Positions 51,315 to 59,333 of a stretch of 62,388 bases of DNA are shown here, in pieces. How positions within the stretch are numbered: the first letter of the stretch is position 1; each line of letters starts with the position of its first letter. The notes under the pieces are model-generated. The model searched no databases, was not told where the DNA came from, and worked only from the letters and a program-made list of their open reading frames with translations. The stretch covers positions 1-62,388 of the forward strand of contig JAEZFL010000127.1 of assembly GCA_023417515.1 (NCBI GenBank), written 5' to 3'. Source of the DNA: Pseudomonadota bacterium. GTDB taxonomy: Bacteria; Pseudomonadota; Alphaproteobacteria; Sphingomonadales; Sphingomonadaceae. The position numbers and the translations under genes are program-made.

Positions 51315-54300
51315 TCAGGACTTGGAATAATAGTCCTGAAGGGAGCGGACTTCAAGGCGGTGCTCCCTCAAGGCCGCGATCGCCTTGACCACGGCCGAGC
51401 TCGACGCCGCGGTCGTGAAGTAGGGCACCTTGTGCTGAACCGCCGAGGCTCGGATCGACTGGGAGTCCTTGTGGCTTTGCCAGCCTTCGGTGGTGTTGAA
51501 CACCAGGTCGATCTCGCCGTCCTTGATCTTGTCGACGATGTGCGGCCGGCCCTGCGCGACCTTGTTGACCCGGTCGACCTCCAGCCCCTCTTCGGCGAGG
51601 TGGTCGGCGGTGCCCCCGGTCGCGACGACGCGGAAGCCGAGCCGCAGCATGGCGCGGACGATCGCGGTCGCGACCGGCTTGTCGCCGTCCTTCACCGACA
51701 CGAACACGGTCCCGTCCCTCGGCAGCTCGACGCCCGATCCCTGCTGAGACTTGAGGAAGGCGCGGGCGAAATCCGCATCGATCCCCATCACTTCGCCGGT
51801 GGACTTCATCTCCGGCGACAAGGCCGGGTCGGTGCCCGGGAAGCGGGCGAACGGGAACACCGCTTCCTTGACCGCGATGTGCGCAATGGCGCGGTCGATC
51901 GGGCCGAAGCCGGCCAGCTTCTCGCCCGCCATCACCCGGGCGGCGATCTTGGCGACCGGCACCCCGATCGCCTTGGCGACGAACGGCACGGTGCGGCTGG
52001 CGCGCGGATTGACCTCGATGAGATAGACCCGCCCGTCCTTGACCGCGAACTGGGCGTTCATCAGCCCCTTCACGCCGAGCGCCAGCGCGAGCTCGCGCGC
52101 CTGCCGCTCGATCTCGGCGACGATGTCGGCCTCCAGGCTGTAGGGCGGAAGCGAGCAGGCGCTGTCGCCCGAATGGACCCCCGCCTCCTCGATATGCTGC
52201 ATCACGCCGGCGATGACGACGTCGCTGCCGTCGCACAAGGCGTCGACGTCGACCTCGATCGCGTCGCGCAGATATTGGTCGATCAGCACCGGGCTGTCGC
52301 CGCTGACCTTCACCGCATTATGGATATAATGGTCGAGCTGGTCGGGCCCGTCGACGATCTCCATCGCCCGTCCGCCGAGCACGTAGCTCGGCCGGGTCAG
52401 CACCGGGTAGCCGATCCGCTCGGCCACCGCGAGCGCCTCCTCGCGGCTTCGGGCGATGCCGTTGGCGGGCTGGCGGAGATGAAGCTTGTCGACCAGGTTG
52501 GCGAAGCGCTCGCGGTCCTCGGCGAGGTCGATCGCGTCGGGCTGGGTGCCGAGGATCGGAACGCCCGCCGCGTCGAGCGCCTGGGCCAGCTTGAGCGGAG
52601 TCTGCCCGCCCAACTGGACGATGACTCCATGGAGCGTCCCGTTCGACCGCTCGGTCTCGACGATCTCCAGCACGTCCTCGGCGGTCAGCGGCTCGAAATA
52701 GAGGCGGTCGGACGTGTCGTAATCGGTGCTCACCGTCTCCGGATTGCAGTTGATCATCACCGTCTCGTAGCCGGCCTCCTTGAGCGCGTAGCAGGCGTGG
52801 ACGCAGCAATAATCGAACTCGATGCCCTGGCCGATGCGGTTCGGCCCGCCGCCGAGGATGATGACCTTGTTCGCATCCGACGGCGCGCTCTCGTCCTCGG
52901 CCTCGCCGAAGCTCGGCGCCTCGTAGGTCGAGTACATATAGGGCGTGTTCGCCTCGAACTCGCCGGCGCAGGTGTCGATGCGCTTGAAGACCGGGCGAAC
53001 GCCGAGGCGATGGCGCAGCGCCCTCACCTCCTGCTCGGTGGTGGCGCCGATCATCGCGCGAACGGTTTCGTGGATGAGGCCGGAGCGGGCGAGCGCGGCA
53101 TCGCCCTTGAGGTGGAGGCCGCGCACCGCGAGCTCGGCGAGGCGCTTGTCCGAAAAGCCCATCGCCTTCAGCCGCCGAAGCCCCTGAGCGTCCTGCGGCA
53201 GGCCGTCGCTGCACACCTCGTCCTCGGCGTCGACGATCTCCTTCAAGCGCTCGACGAACCAGGGATCATATTTGGTGACCGCATGAATCTCGGCCGGGGT
53301 GAAACCCTCGCGCAGCGCCTGCGCCGCGACCAGGAGCCGATCCGGAGTCGGCCGCGCCAGAGCGATCTCGATCTCCGCCGGTGACGCGCCCTTGAGCTCC
53401 GTCACCTCGTCGAGGCCGGTAAGGCCGGTTTCGAGGCCGCGGAGCGCCTTCTGAAGGCTCTCGTGGAACGAGCGGCCTATCGCCATCACCTCGCCGACCG
53501 ACTTCATCGCCGTCGTCAGCAGCGCCTCGCTGTCGCGGAACTTCTCGAAGGCGAAACGCGGGATCTTGGTGACGACATAGTCGATCGACGGCTCGAAGCT
53601 CGCCGGAGTGACCCCGGTGATGTCGTTCTGGATCTCGTCGAGCGTGTAGCCGACCGCCAGCTTGGCCGCGACCTTGGCGATCGGAAAGCCGGTCGCCTTC
53701 GACGCCAGCGCCGAGGAGCGCGACACGCGCGGGTTCATCTCGATGACGACCAGGCGCCCGTCCTTGGGATTGACGGCGAACTGGACGTTCGATCCGCCCG
53801 TCTCGACGCCGATCTCGCGAAGCACCGCGATGCTCGCGTTGCGCATGACCTGATATTCCTTGTCGGTCAGGGTCAGCGCGGGAGCGACGGTGATGGAATC
53901 GCCGGTATGGACGCCCATCGGATCGATATTCTCGATCGAGCAGACGATGATGGCGTTGTCCGCGCGGTCGCGGACCACCTCCATCTCATATTCCTTCCAG
54001 CCGAGCAGGCTCTCCTCGATCAGCACCTCGTTGGTCGGCGACGCGTCGAGCCCGCCCGTCACGATCGCGACAAACTCCTCGCGGTTGTAGGCGACCCCGC
54101 CCCCGGTGCCGCCGAGCGTGAAGCTCGGCCGGATGATCGCCGGCAGCCCGACCTTGTCGAGCGCCGCGATGGCGTCATCCAGGCTGTGAGCGATCGCCGA
54201 GCGCGCGCTTTCCAGCCCGATCCGGGTCATCGCGTCCTTGAACTTCAGCCGGTCCTCGGCCTTGTCGATCGCCTCCGCGTCGGCGCCGATCAGCTGCACG

Positions 54301-54635
54301 CCCAGCCGCTCCAGCGTCCCGTCCTTGGCGAGCGCGAGCGCGGTGTTGAGCGCGGTCTGGCCGCCCATCGTCGGGAGGACCGCGTCGGGCCGCTCCTTCT
54401 CGATGATCCGGGCGACATATTCCGGAGTGATCGGCTCGACATAGGTCGCGTCGGCCAGCTCCGGATCGGTCATGATCGTCGCCGGGTTCGAATTGACCAG
54501 GATGATCCGATAGCCCTCGGCCTTCAGCGTCTTGGCCGCCTGGGTGCCCGAATAATCGAACTCCGCCGCCTGGCCGATGACGATCGGGCCTGCGCCGATG
54601 ATGAGGATGGAGGAAATGTCGGTACGCTTGGGCAT
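51315..54635 (-). CDS. carB: Carbamoyl phosphate synthase large subunit
   Basis: 1106 residues. Two ATP-grasp halves with the duplicated pattern (IIGAGPIVIGQAAEFDYSG in the first; VIILGGGPNRIGQGIEFDYC in the second), each followed by the carboxy- and carbamate-kinase domains, and a C-terminal MGS-like allosteric domain (FVSVKDGDKPVATAIVRA). Its start overlaps the stop of a small lipoprotein gene (TGATG). Confidence 0.97.
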   Translation of the reverse strand: MPKRTDISSILIIGAGPIVIGQAAEFDYSGTQAAKTLKAEGYRIILVNSNPATIMTDPELADATYVEPITPEYVARIIEKERPDAVLPTMGGQTALNTALALAKDGTLERLGVQLIGADAEAIDKAEDRLKFKDAMTRIGLESARSAIAHSLDDAIAALDKVGLPAIIRPSFTLGGTGGGVAYNREEFVAIVTGGLDASPTNEVLIEESLLGWKEYEMEVVRDRADNAIIVCSIENIDPMGVHTGDSITVAPALTLTDKEYQVMRNASIAVLREIGVETGGSNVQFAVNPKDGRLVVIEMNPRVSRSSALASKATGFPIAKVAAKLAVGYTLDEIQNDITGVTPASFEPSIDYVVTKIPRFAFEKFRDSEALLTTAMKSVGEVMAIGRSFHESLQKALRGLETGLTGLDEVTELKGASPAEIEIALARPTPDRLLVAAQALREGFTPAEIHAVTKYDPWFVERLKEIVDAEDEVCSDGLPQDAQGLRRLKAMGFSDKRLAELAVRGLHLKGDAALARSGLIHETVRAMIGATTEQEVRALRHRLGVRPVFKRIDTCAGEFEANTPYMYSTYEAPSFGEAEDESAPSDANKVIILGGGPNRIGQGIEFDYCCVHACYALKEAGYETVMINCNPETVSTDYDTSDRLYFEPLTAEDVLEIVETERSNGTLHGVIVQLGGQTPLKLAQALDAAGVPILGTQPDAIDLAEDRERFANLVDKLHLRQPANGIARSREEALAVAERIGYPVLTRPSYVLGGRAMEIVDGPDQLDHYIHNAVKVSGDSPVLIDQYLRDAIEVDVDALCDGSDVVIAGVMQHIEEAGVHSGDSACSLPPYSLEADIVAEIERQARELALALGVKGLMNAQFAVKDGRVYLIEVNPRASRTVPFVAKAIGVPVAKIAARVMAGEKLAGFGPIDRAIAHIAVKEAVFPFARFPGTDPALSPEMKSTGEVMGIDADFARAFLKSQQGSGVELPRDGTVFVSVKDGDKPVATAIVRAMLRLGFRVVATGGTADHLAEEGLEVDRVNKVAQGRPHIVDKIKDGEIDLVFNTTEGWQSHKDSQSIRASAVQHKVPYFTTAASSSAVVKAIAALREHRLEVRSLQDYYSKS

Positions 54636-54901
54636 CAGGGTACTCGTTCAACCCCTTCGATAATGACGACGTGAAGGCTTCGGCGGCGCGCCCAGCGCTG
54701 GACGCACTCCCGCTGGGCCTGGGGCGGATTGGGCGTGATGAAGAACAGCAGCCGCGGCTCTTCCTCCTCCTGCGCCAACTCGCCCAACTCGAGGCCGCAC
54801 GCGCGGCCAGCCGCGGCCAGCTCGTCGCTGGAATACATGCGGGTCGGAGTCACGCAGGCACTGAGCCCGATCACAGCGCAGAGAGCGACCGGAAATCTCA
54901 T
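54635..54901 (-). CDS. Small lipoprotein B within carAB operon
   Basis: 88 residues. Lipobox LSAC, Cys at 16. After MYSSDELAAAGRACGLELGEL come an EEEE stretch and the pattern TPNPPQAQRECVQRWARRRSLHVVIIEG. It resembles its neighbour at 54898-55224: an ACG(F/L) motif, then a strand, then a C-x(n) segment before a V-rich strand. I recognise no known family. Coupled by ATGA to the gene before and by TGATG to carB. Confidence 0.75.
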   Translation of the reverse strand: MRFPVALCAVIGLSACVTPTRMYSSDELAAAGRACGLELGELAQEEEEPRLLFFITPNPPQAQRECVQRWARRRSLHVVIIEGVERVP

Positions 54902-55224
54902 CGGCTGAGGCCCAAAGTGTTTTCGACACGTTCTGGCGGGGCTCCGCTTGGTCCGGCAATGCCGACCACCACTCCGCGCCGGTTTGACTCCGTGCGCAGA
55001 CAGTCGCGCTTCCGCGCGCCGTCAGGTTCGTCTGCCCATATGTTGACGACAAGGTGCTCATCCCCTGGAACTTGAGGACGCACATCCCTCGTCACGAAAC
55101 CGCAAGCCTGCATCATCTCTTCGACCTGCTCAGCGCTGGCGCTCGGGCCAAGCGCCGCCATCGGGAGACCATCACACCCCGCAACCGCGACGACGAGCAT
55201 CAAAGTGACAAGCTTCTGGGTCAC
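54898..55224 (-). CDS. Small lipoprotein A within carAB operon
   Basis: 108 residues. Lipobox VAGC, Cys at 17. Mature part: ASAEQVEEMMQACGFVTRDV, then LVVNIWADEPDGARKRDCLR and GVVVGI. The Cys and the strand pattern align with the neighbouring lipoprotein B, so the two are probably tandem paralogues. Family unknown to me. ATGA overlap with the carA stop and with the start of lipoprotein B. Confidence 0.75.
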   Translation of the reverse strand: MTQKLVTLMLVVAVAGCDGLPMAALGPSASAEQVEEMMQACGFVTRDVRPQVPGDEHLVVNIWADEPDGARKRDCLRTESNRRGVVVGIAGPSGAPPERVENTLGLSR

Positions 55225-56402
55225 CGGCCTCTAATTCGCCCGACGAATTTTCCGAACAGATACTGGCTATCCTGCGGGCCGGGGCTCGCCTCCGGGTGGT
55301 ACTGCACGCTGAATGCCGGCTGGTCGGTCAGCTCGAGCCCGCAATTGCTGCCGTCGAACAGGCTGACATGGGTCTCGCGGGCATTGGCCGGCAGGCTGTC
55401 GCTCTCGACCGCGAAGCCGTGGTTCATGCTGGTGATCTCGACGCGGCCGTCGGCGAGGCGCTTGACCGGGTGGTTCGCGCCGCGATGGCCCTGGTGCATC
55501 TTGGTCGTCCGGCCCCCGACCGCGAGGGCGAGCAGCTGGTGGCCGAGGCAGATGCCGAACAGCGGCTTTTTCGTCTCCAGCATCCGGCGGATGACCGGAA
55601 GCGCATATTCGCCGGTCGCGGCCGGGTCGCCCGGACCGTTCGAGAGGAAGAAGCCGTCGGGCTTGTGCGCCATCACCTCGTCGAACGTCGCGGTCGCCGG
55701 AAGCACGGTCACCCGGGCGCCCGCGTCGCGCAAATTGCGGAAGATGTTGCGCTTGGAGCCGTAGTCGATCGCGACGACGTGGGGCTCGCCCTTCTCGCCG
55801 GCGTCCCACTCCTCGTCGGCGCCATAACCCTCGCCGAGGTCCCAGCGGCGCCCGGTCCAGCGGTACATCTGCCGGCAGGAAACCTCCTTGGCGAGGTCCA
55901 TGCCCTCGAGCCCCGGCCAGTTCTGCGCCTCGGCGATCAGCGCGTCGATGTCGAAGCGACCCTCGGCACTGTGCGCGATCACCGCATTCGGAGCGCCCGA
56001 CTGGCGGATCCGCCGGGTCAGCGCCCGCGTGTCGACACCGGAAATGCCGATGCGGCCGTTGCTCCTCATCCAGAAGTCGAAACCCTGGATCGCCCGGAAA
56101 TTGCTCGGCTCGGTGACGTCCTCACGGACCACGCAGCCCAGCGCCCAGGGATTGTCGGCCTCCAGATCCTCATGGTTGGCGCCGACATTGCCGATATGCG
56201 GGAAGGTGAAGGTGACGATCTGCCTGGCGTAGGAAGGATCGGTCATCACCTCCTGGTAGCCGGTCATCGCGGTGTTGAAGCACAGCTCGCCGACCGCTTG
56301 CCCTTCCGCCCCGAAACCCCTTCCCCAAATCACGTTTCCGTCGGCCAGGACCAATACGCCCGTCGCCCGGTTCGGCGCAGGCGTGATGTTGGCGTCGGCC
56401 AT
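55221..56402 (-). CDS. carA: Carbamoyl phosphate synthase small subunit
   Basis: 393 residues from ATG 56402 (GTG four codons upstream also possible). N-terminal CPSase domain, then a class I glutamine amidotransferase domain with the nucleophile Cys in GICLGHQ and the His/Glu pair in SVQYHPEASPGP. Hydrolyses glutamine to feed ammonia to CarB for arginine and pyrimidine synthesis. Divergent from yqeY. Confidence 0.96.
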   Translation of the reverse strand: MADANITPAPNRATGVLVLADGNVIWGRGFGAEGQAVGELCFNTAMTGYQEVMTDPSYARQIVTFTFPHIGNVGANHEDLEADNPWALGCVVREDVTEPSNFRAIQGFDFWMRSNGRIGISGVDTRALTRRIRQSGAPNAVIAHSAEGRFDIDALIAEAQNWPGLEGMDLAKEVSCRQMYRWTGRRWDLGEGYGADEEWDAGEKGEPHVVAIDYGSKRNIFRNLRDAGARVTVLPATATFDEVMAHKPDGFFLSNGPGDPAATGEYALPVIRRMLETKKPLFGICLGHQLLALAVGGRTTKMHQGHRGANHPVKRLADGRVEITSMNHGFAVESDSLPANARETHVSLFDGSNCGLELTDQPAFSVQYHPEASPGPQDSQYLFGKFVGRIRGR

Positions 56403-56543
56403 GGTGGCGGGCACTCCGTTCGAGAATCTGGCGATGTCGCTAAGCCCCAGCGGCTAGAGACGCGGGCGCATGAGGTCAATCCTGTTAAACCTCGCCGGGC
56501 CGCCCTATGTTGGCCGTTTCCCAAAGCCACGGACGAACAGGTC

Positions 56544-56996
56544 ATGATTCGCGACGAGATCAAGGCGGCGCTGGTGAGCGCCATGAAGAGCGGCGACAAG
56601 CCGCGGGTGGGGACGATCCGCCTGATCCAGTCGGCGCTCAAGAATCGCGACATCGAGCTGCGCGGCAAGGAGCCCGGCGACGACGACGTCCTGGTCACCG
56701 ACGTCCTCCAGAAGATGATCAAGCAGCGCCGCGAATCCATCGACATGTATAGGAAGGGCGGCCGCGAGGAGCTCGCCGACGCCGAGGCCGCCGAGATCGC
56801 GGTGATCGAGGGCTTCCTGCCGGCGCAGATGAGCGACGACGAACTCGGCGCCGCGATCGACGCCATCGTCGCCGAGACCGGAGCCGCCTCGATCAAGGAC
56901 ATGGGCAAGGTCATGGCCGCCCTCAAGGAGCGCCACGCCGGCCAGATCGACATGGCCAAGGCCGGCGCGATGGTCCGCGGAAAGCTGGGGGCGTAG
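56544..56996 (+). CDS. GatB/YqeY-domain protein
   Basis: 150 residues. MIRDEIKAALVSAMKSGDKPR opening and FLPAQMSDDELGAAID are typical of YqeY, the tail domain of GatB found as a free protein. Thought to touch tRNA; role unclear. It normally precedes dnaG-rpoD in alphaproteobacteria, and here the DUF559 cassette lies between it and dnaG. Confidence 0.9.
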   Translation: MIRDEIKAALVSAMKSGDKPRVGTIRLIQSALKNRDIELRGKEPGDDDVLVTDVLQKMIKQRRESIDMYRKGGREELADAEAAEIAVIEGFLPAQMSDDELGAAIDAIVAETGAASIKDMGKVMAALKERHAGQIDMAKAGAMVRGKLGA

Positions 56997-57002
56997 CGTA
57001 AG

Positions 57003-57044
57003 AAACTCCCCTCCCGCTTGCGGGAGGGGCTGGGGGTGGGGGTA
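57003..57044. repeat. Left inverted end of DUF559 cassette
   Basis: Hairpin CCCCTCCCGC-TT-GCGGGAGGGG at 57008-57029, then CTGGGGGTGGGGGTAC (57030 on). It lies 11 bases before the DUF559 start. Confidence 0.8.
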
Positions 57045-57054
57045 CGAAGCCTCG

Positions 57055-57447
57055 ATGACTCGCTTTCGCGACCGGCCCACGCTCAAAATCCGGAAGCTCC
57101 GCAACAACGCGACTGACGCCGAAAAAAGGCTCTGGACCCACCTCAGCCGGCGCCGGCTCAATGGTTTCAAATTCAGCACGCAAATGCCTGTCGGTCCCTA
57201 CATCTGCGACTTCATGTGCCGCGAGGCCAAGCTGGTTGTGGAGCACGACGGCGGCCAGCATGATGAGCGCGCCGGCTATGATGCGGCCAGGACGGAATAT
57301 ATCGAGGCGAGCGGCTACCGGCTGATCCGCTTCTGGAACACGGACGTGCTTTCGAACATCGATTATGTGCTGACGGCGATTGGTGAGGCGTTGGGTACAC
57401 CCCCACCCCCAGCCCCTCCCGCAAGCGGGAGGGGAGTTAGGCCGTGA
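57055..57447 (+). CDS. DUF559-domain protein (VSR-like endonuclease fold)
   Basis: 130 residues. LRNNATDAEKRLWTHLSRRR and FSTQMPVGPYICDFMCREAK are the family hallmarks. PD-(D/E)xK-type residues: Asp52 in CDF, Glu63 and Asp65 in VEHDGGQH, with His69 after. Related to very-short-patch-repair and restriction nucleases, so probably cuts or nicks DNA. The last 15 or so residues (TPPPPAPPASGRGVRP) are translated from the right repeat, so the natural domain ends near residue 112. Its stop overlaps the dnaG start (GTGA). Confidence 0.88.
   Translation: MTRFRDRPTLKIRKLRNNATDAEKRLWTHLSRRRLNGFKFSTQMPVGPYICDFMCREAKLVVEHDGGQHDERAGYDAARTEYIEASGYRLIRFWNTDVLSNIDYVLTAIGEALGTPPPPAPPASGRGVRP
57395..57438. repeat. 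Right inverted end of DUF559 cassette
   Basis: GTAC then ACCCCCACCCCCAG and the hairpin CCCCTCCCGC-AA-GCGGGAGGGG (57413-57434). Reverse complement of the left end with a two-base difference near GTAC. The final GGGAGGGG lies nine bases before the dnaG GTG. Confidence 0.8.
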
Positions 57448-59333
57448 CCCTCTCCCCCGCCTTTCTCGACGAATTGCGCGCCCGCACGCCGCTCTCGGGA
57501 CTCATTGGCAAGTCCGTGAAGCTCACCAAGGCCGGGCGCGAGTACAAGGCGTGCTGCCCGTTCCACAACGAGAAGACGCCGAGCTTCTACGTCAATGACG
57601 AGAAGGGCTTCTATCACTGCTTCGGCTGCCAGGCGCATGGCGACGCAATCCGCTTCCTGACCGACGCCAAGGGCCTGCCCTTCATGGACGCGGTCAAGGA
57701 GCTCGCCCAGGCGGCCGGCATGGACATGCCGGCGCCCGACCCACAGGCGCGCGAACGGGCCGAGCGCGCCGCCACCCTCCACGACGCGGTCGAGGCGGCG
57801 CAGCGCTTCTTCGAGGAGCAATTGGGCGGCCTCGAGGGCGCGGAAGCCCGCGCCTACCTGCAGAAGCGCGGCATCACCGACGAAACCCGACGCCGCTTCG
57901 GCTTCGGCTACGCGCCCGATTCGCGCGGCAAGCTCAAGACGGCGCTCAAGCAGTTCGGCAACGACAAGCTGGTCGAGGCCGGCCTCCTCGTCGCTCCGGA
58001 CGATAATCGAGAGCCCTATGACCGCTTCCGCGGCCGCCTCACCTTCCCGATCCGCGACCGCCGCGGCCGGGTCATCGCGTTCAGCGCCCGAATCCTCGGC
58101 TCCGGCGAGCCCAAATATCTCAACAGCCCCGAGACGCCGATCTTCGACAAGGGCCGAACCCTGTTCAACATCGACCGCGCCGCCGCGGCCGCGCGCCAAG
58201 CAGGCCGGGTGATCGTCGTCGAGGGCCAGATGGACGCGATCGCGCTCGACCAGGCCGGCATCGCCGAGACGGTCGCGCCGCTCGGCACCGCCCTCACCGA
58301 GATGCAGCTCGCTTTGCTGTGGCAGATGGCCCCCTCGCCGATCCTCTGCTTCGACGGCGATGCCGCGGGCCAGAAGGCCGCGGTCCGCGGGGCCCTGCGC
58401 GCCCTTCCCCACCTCGCCCCGGGCCGCTCGCTCGCCTTCGCCACCCTGCCCGCCGGCCAGGATCCTGACGATCTTATTCGCGCCCAGGGCCGCGGCGCCT
58501 TCGAGCAGCTGCTCGCCAGTCCCGAACCCCTGGTCGACCGCCTGTGGCGCCACGAGCGCGAGGCGGAGCCGCTGACCACGCCCGAGCAACGGGCCGGCCT
58601 CAAGCGCCGCCTCCTCGACCACAGCTCCGCGATCGGCGACCCCGACGTGCGCGACCAGTATCGCGCCGAGCTGCTGCGCCGCTTCGACGACGTCACCCGC
58701 CCGCCGCGCCGCGAGTTTCAGCCCTTCAACCGCGGCCAGGGCGCCCCCGGCCAGTGGCGTGGCCGCGGCAATTTCCAGCCGCCGCCCCGCCCCGCCTCGG
58801 ACGCGGCCAAGGCGCTCGGAAGCGCCGGCCTCAGCCCGTCGCTGAGCCGCGCCGTGCTGTTCGGGCTGCTCACTTATCCGGAGCAGATCGCGCCCCATGC
58901 CGAGCAGATCGCCGCCCTCCCCATCCGCGGCCGCGACCTCACGCGCCTCCGCGACGCGCTTCTCGATGCGGCCCTCGCGCACGATGTGCTTGATCGGGAA
59001 AGGCTCCATACCATATTGGCCGGCAATGGTGCGGAAGCACTTGTCGAGGCGCTGGGCCAGGGGCGTGGACTTGGCTTTTCCTTCACCAAGCGGGACGGCG
59101 ACCCGGAGCGTGCGCAAAGAGACCTCGTTCTGGTCGTTGATACGCTTGCGGAACGGCCGGAGCTGGACGCAGCCTACAAGGCGGCGACCGCCCGACTGAA
59201 GGAGGCGTTTGACGAGACTACCTTTGCCGAGCAGGTGCGGCTGAGGACGGCATTGGAAGAATCTGACCGGCGGCTCGCGCGGCTGGTCCTGGACGAAGAA
59301 GACAAGGCAGGCGTAGCGGATGGCGAAGACTGA
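57444..59333 (+). CDS. dnaG: DNA primase DnaG
   Basis: 629 residues, GTG 57444. CHC2 zinc finger (CCPFHNEKTPSF...YHCFGCQ), the primase core (RGRLTFPIRDRRGRVIAFSARIL, VVEGQMDAIALDQAG toprim) and the helicase-binding C-terminal domain from about 450. Makes the primers for chromosome replication. Its ribosome binding site seems to come from the right end of the DUF559 cassette (GGGAGGGG, nine bases upstream). Overlaps the rpoD start by 14 bases. Confidence 0.95.
   Translation: MTLSPAFLDELRARTPLSGLIGKSVKLTKAGREYKACCPFHNEKTPSFYVNDEKGFYHCFGCQAHGDAIRFLTDAKGLPFMDAVKELAQAAGMDMPAPDPQARERAERAATLHDAVEAAQRFFEEQLGGLEGAEARAYLQKRGITDETRRRFGFGYAPDSRGKLKTALKQFGNDKLVEAGLLVAPDDNREPYDRFRGRLTFPIRDRRGRVIAFSARILGSGEPKYLNSPETPIFDKGRTLFNIDRAAAAARQAGRVIVVEGQMDAIALDQAGIAETVAPLGTALTEMQLALLWQMAPSPILCFDGDAAGQKAAVRGALRALPHLAPGRSLAFATLPAGQDPDDLIRAQGRGAFEQLLASPEPLVDRLWRHEREAEPLTTPEQRAGLKRRLLDHSSAIGDPDVRDQYRAELLRRFDDVTRPPRREFQPFNRGQGAPGQWRGRGNFQPPPRPASDAAKALGSAGLSPSLSRAVLFGLLTYPEQIAPHAEQIAALPIRGRDLTRLRDALLDAALAHDVLDRERLHTILAGNGAEALVEALGQGRGLGFSFTKRDGDPERAQRDLVLVVDTLAERPELDAAYKAATARLKEAFDETTFAEQVRLRTALEESDRRLARLVLDEEDKAGVADGED

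Larger units (their letters stand above)
57003..57438 (+). mobile_element. DUF559 cassette with inverted terminal repeats
   Basis: About 436 bp. The left end (57003-57044) reads AACTCCCCTCCCGC-TT-GCGGGAGGGG then CTGGGGGTGGGGGTAC. The right end (57395-57438) is the reverse complement of almost the same sequence. Each end contains a perfect 10-bp hairpin stem (57008-57029 and 57413-57434). Between them is one gene only, a DUF559-type nuclease. No target-site duplication could be made out. The same ends, without the gene, lie in mutL. Confidence 0.65.

Noticed and set aside
51297..53384. A 695-codon + strand frame opposite carB
   Set aside because: carB is unmistakable on the minus strand; the + frame is a codon-bias shadow.
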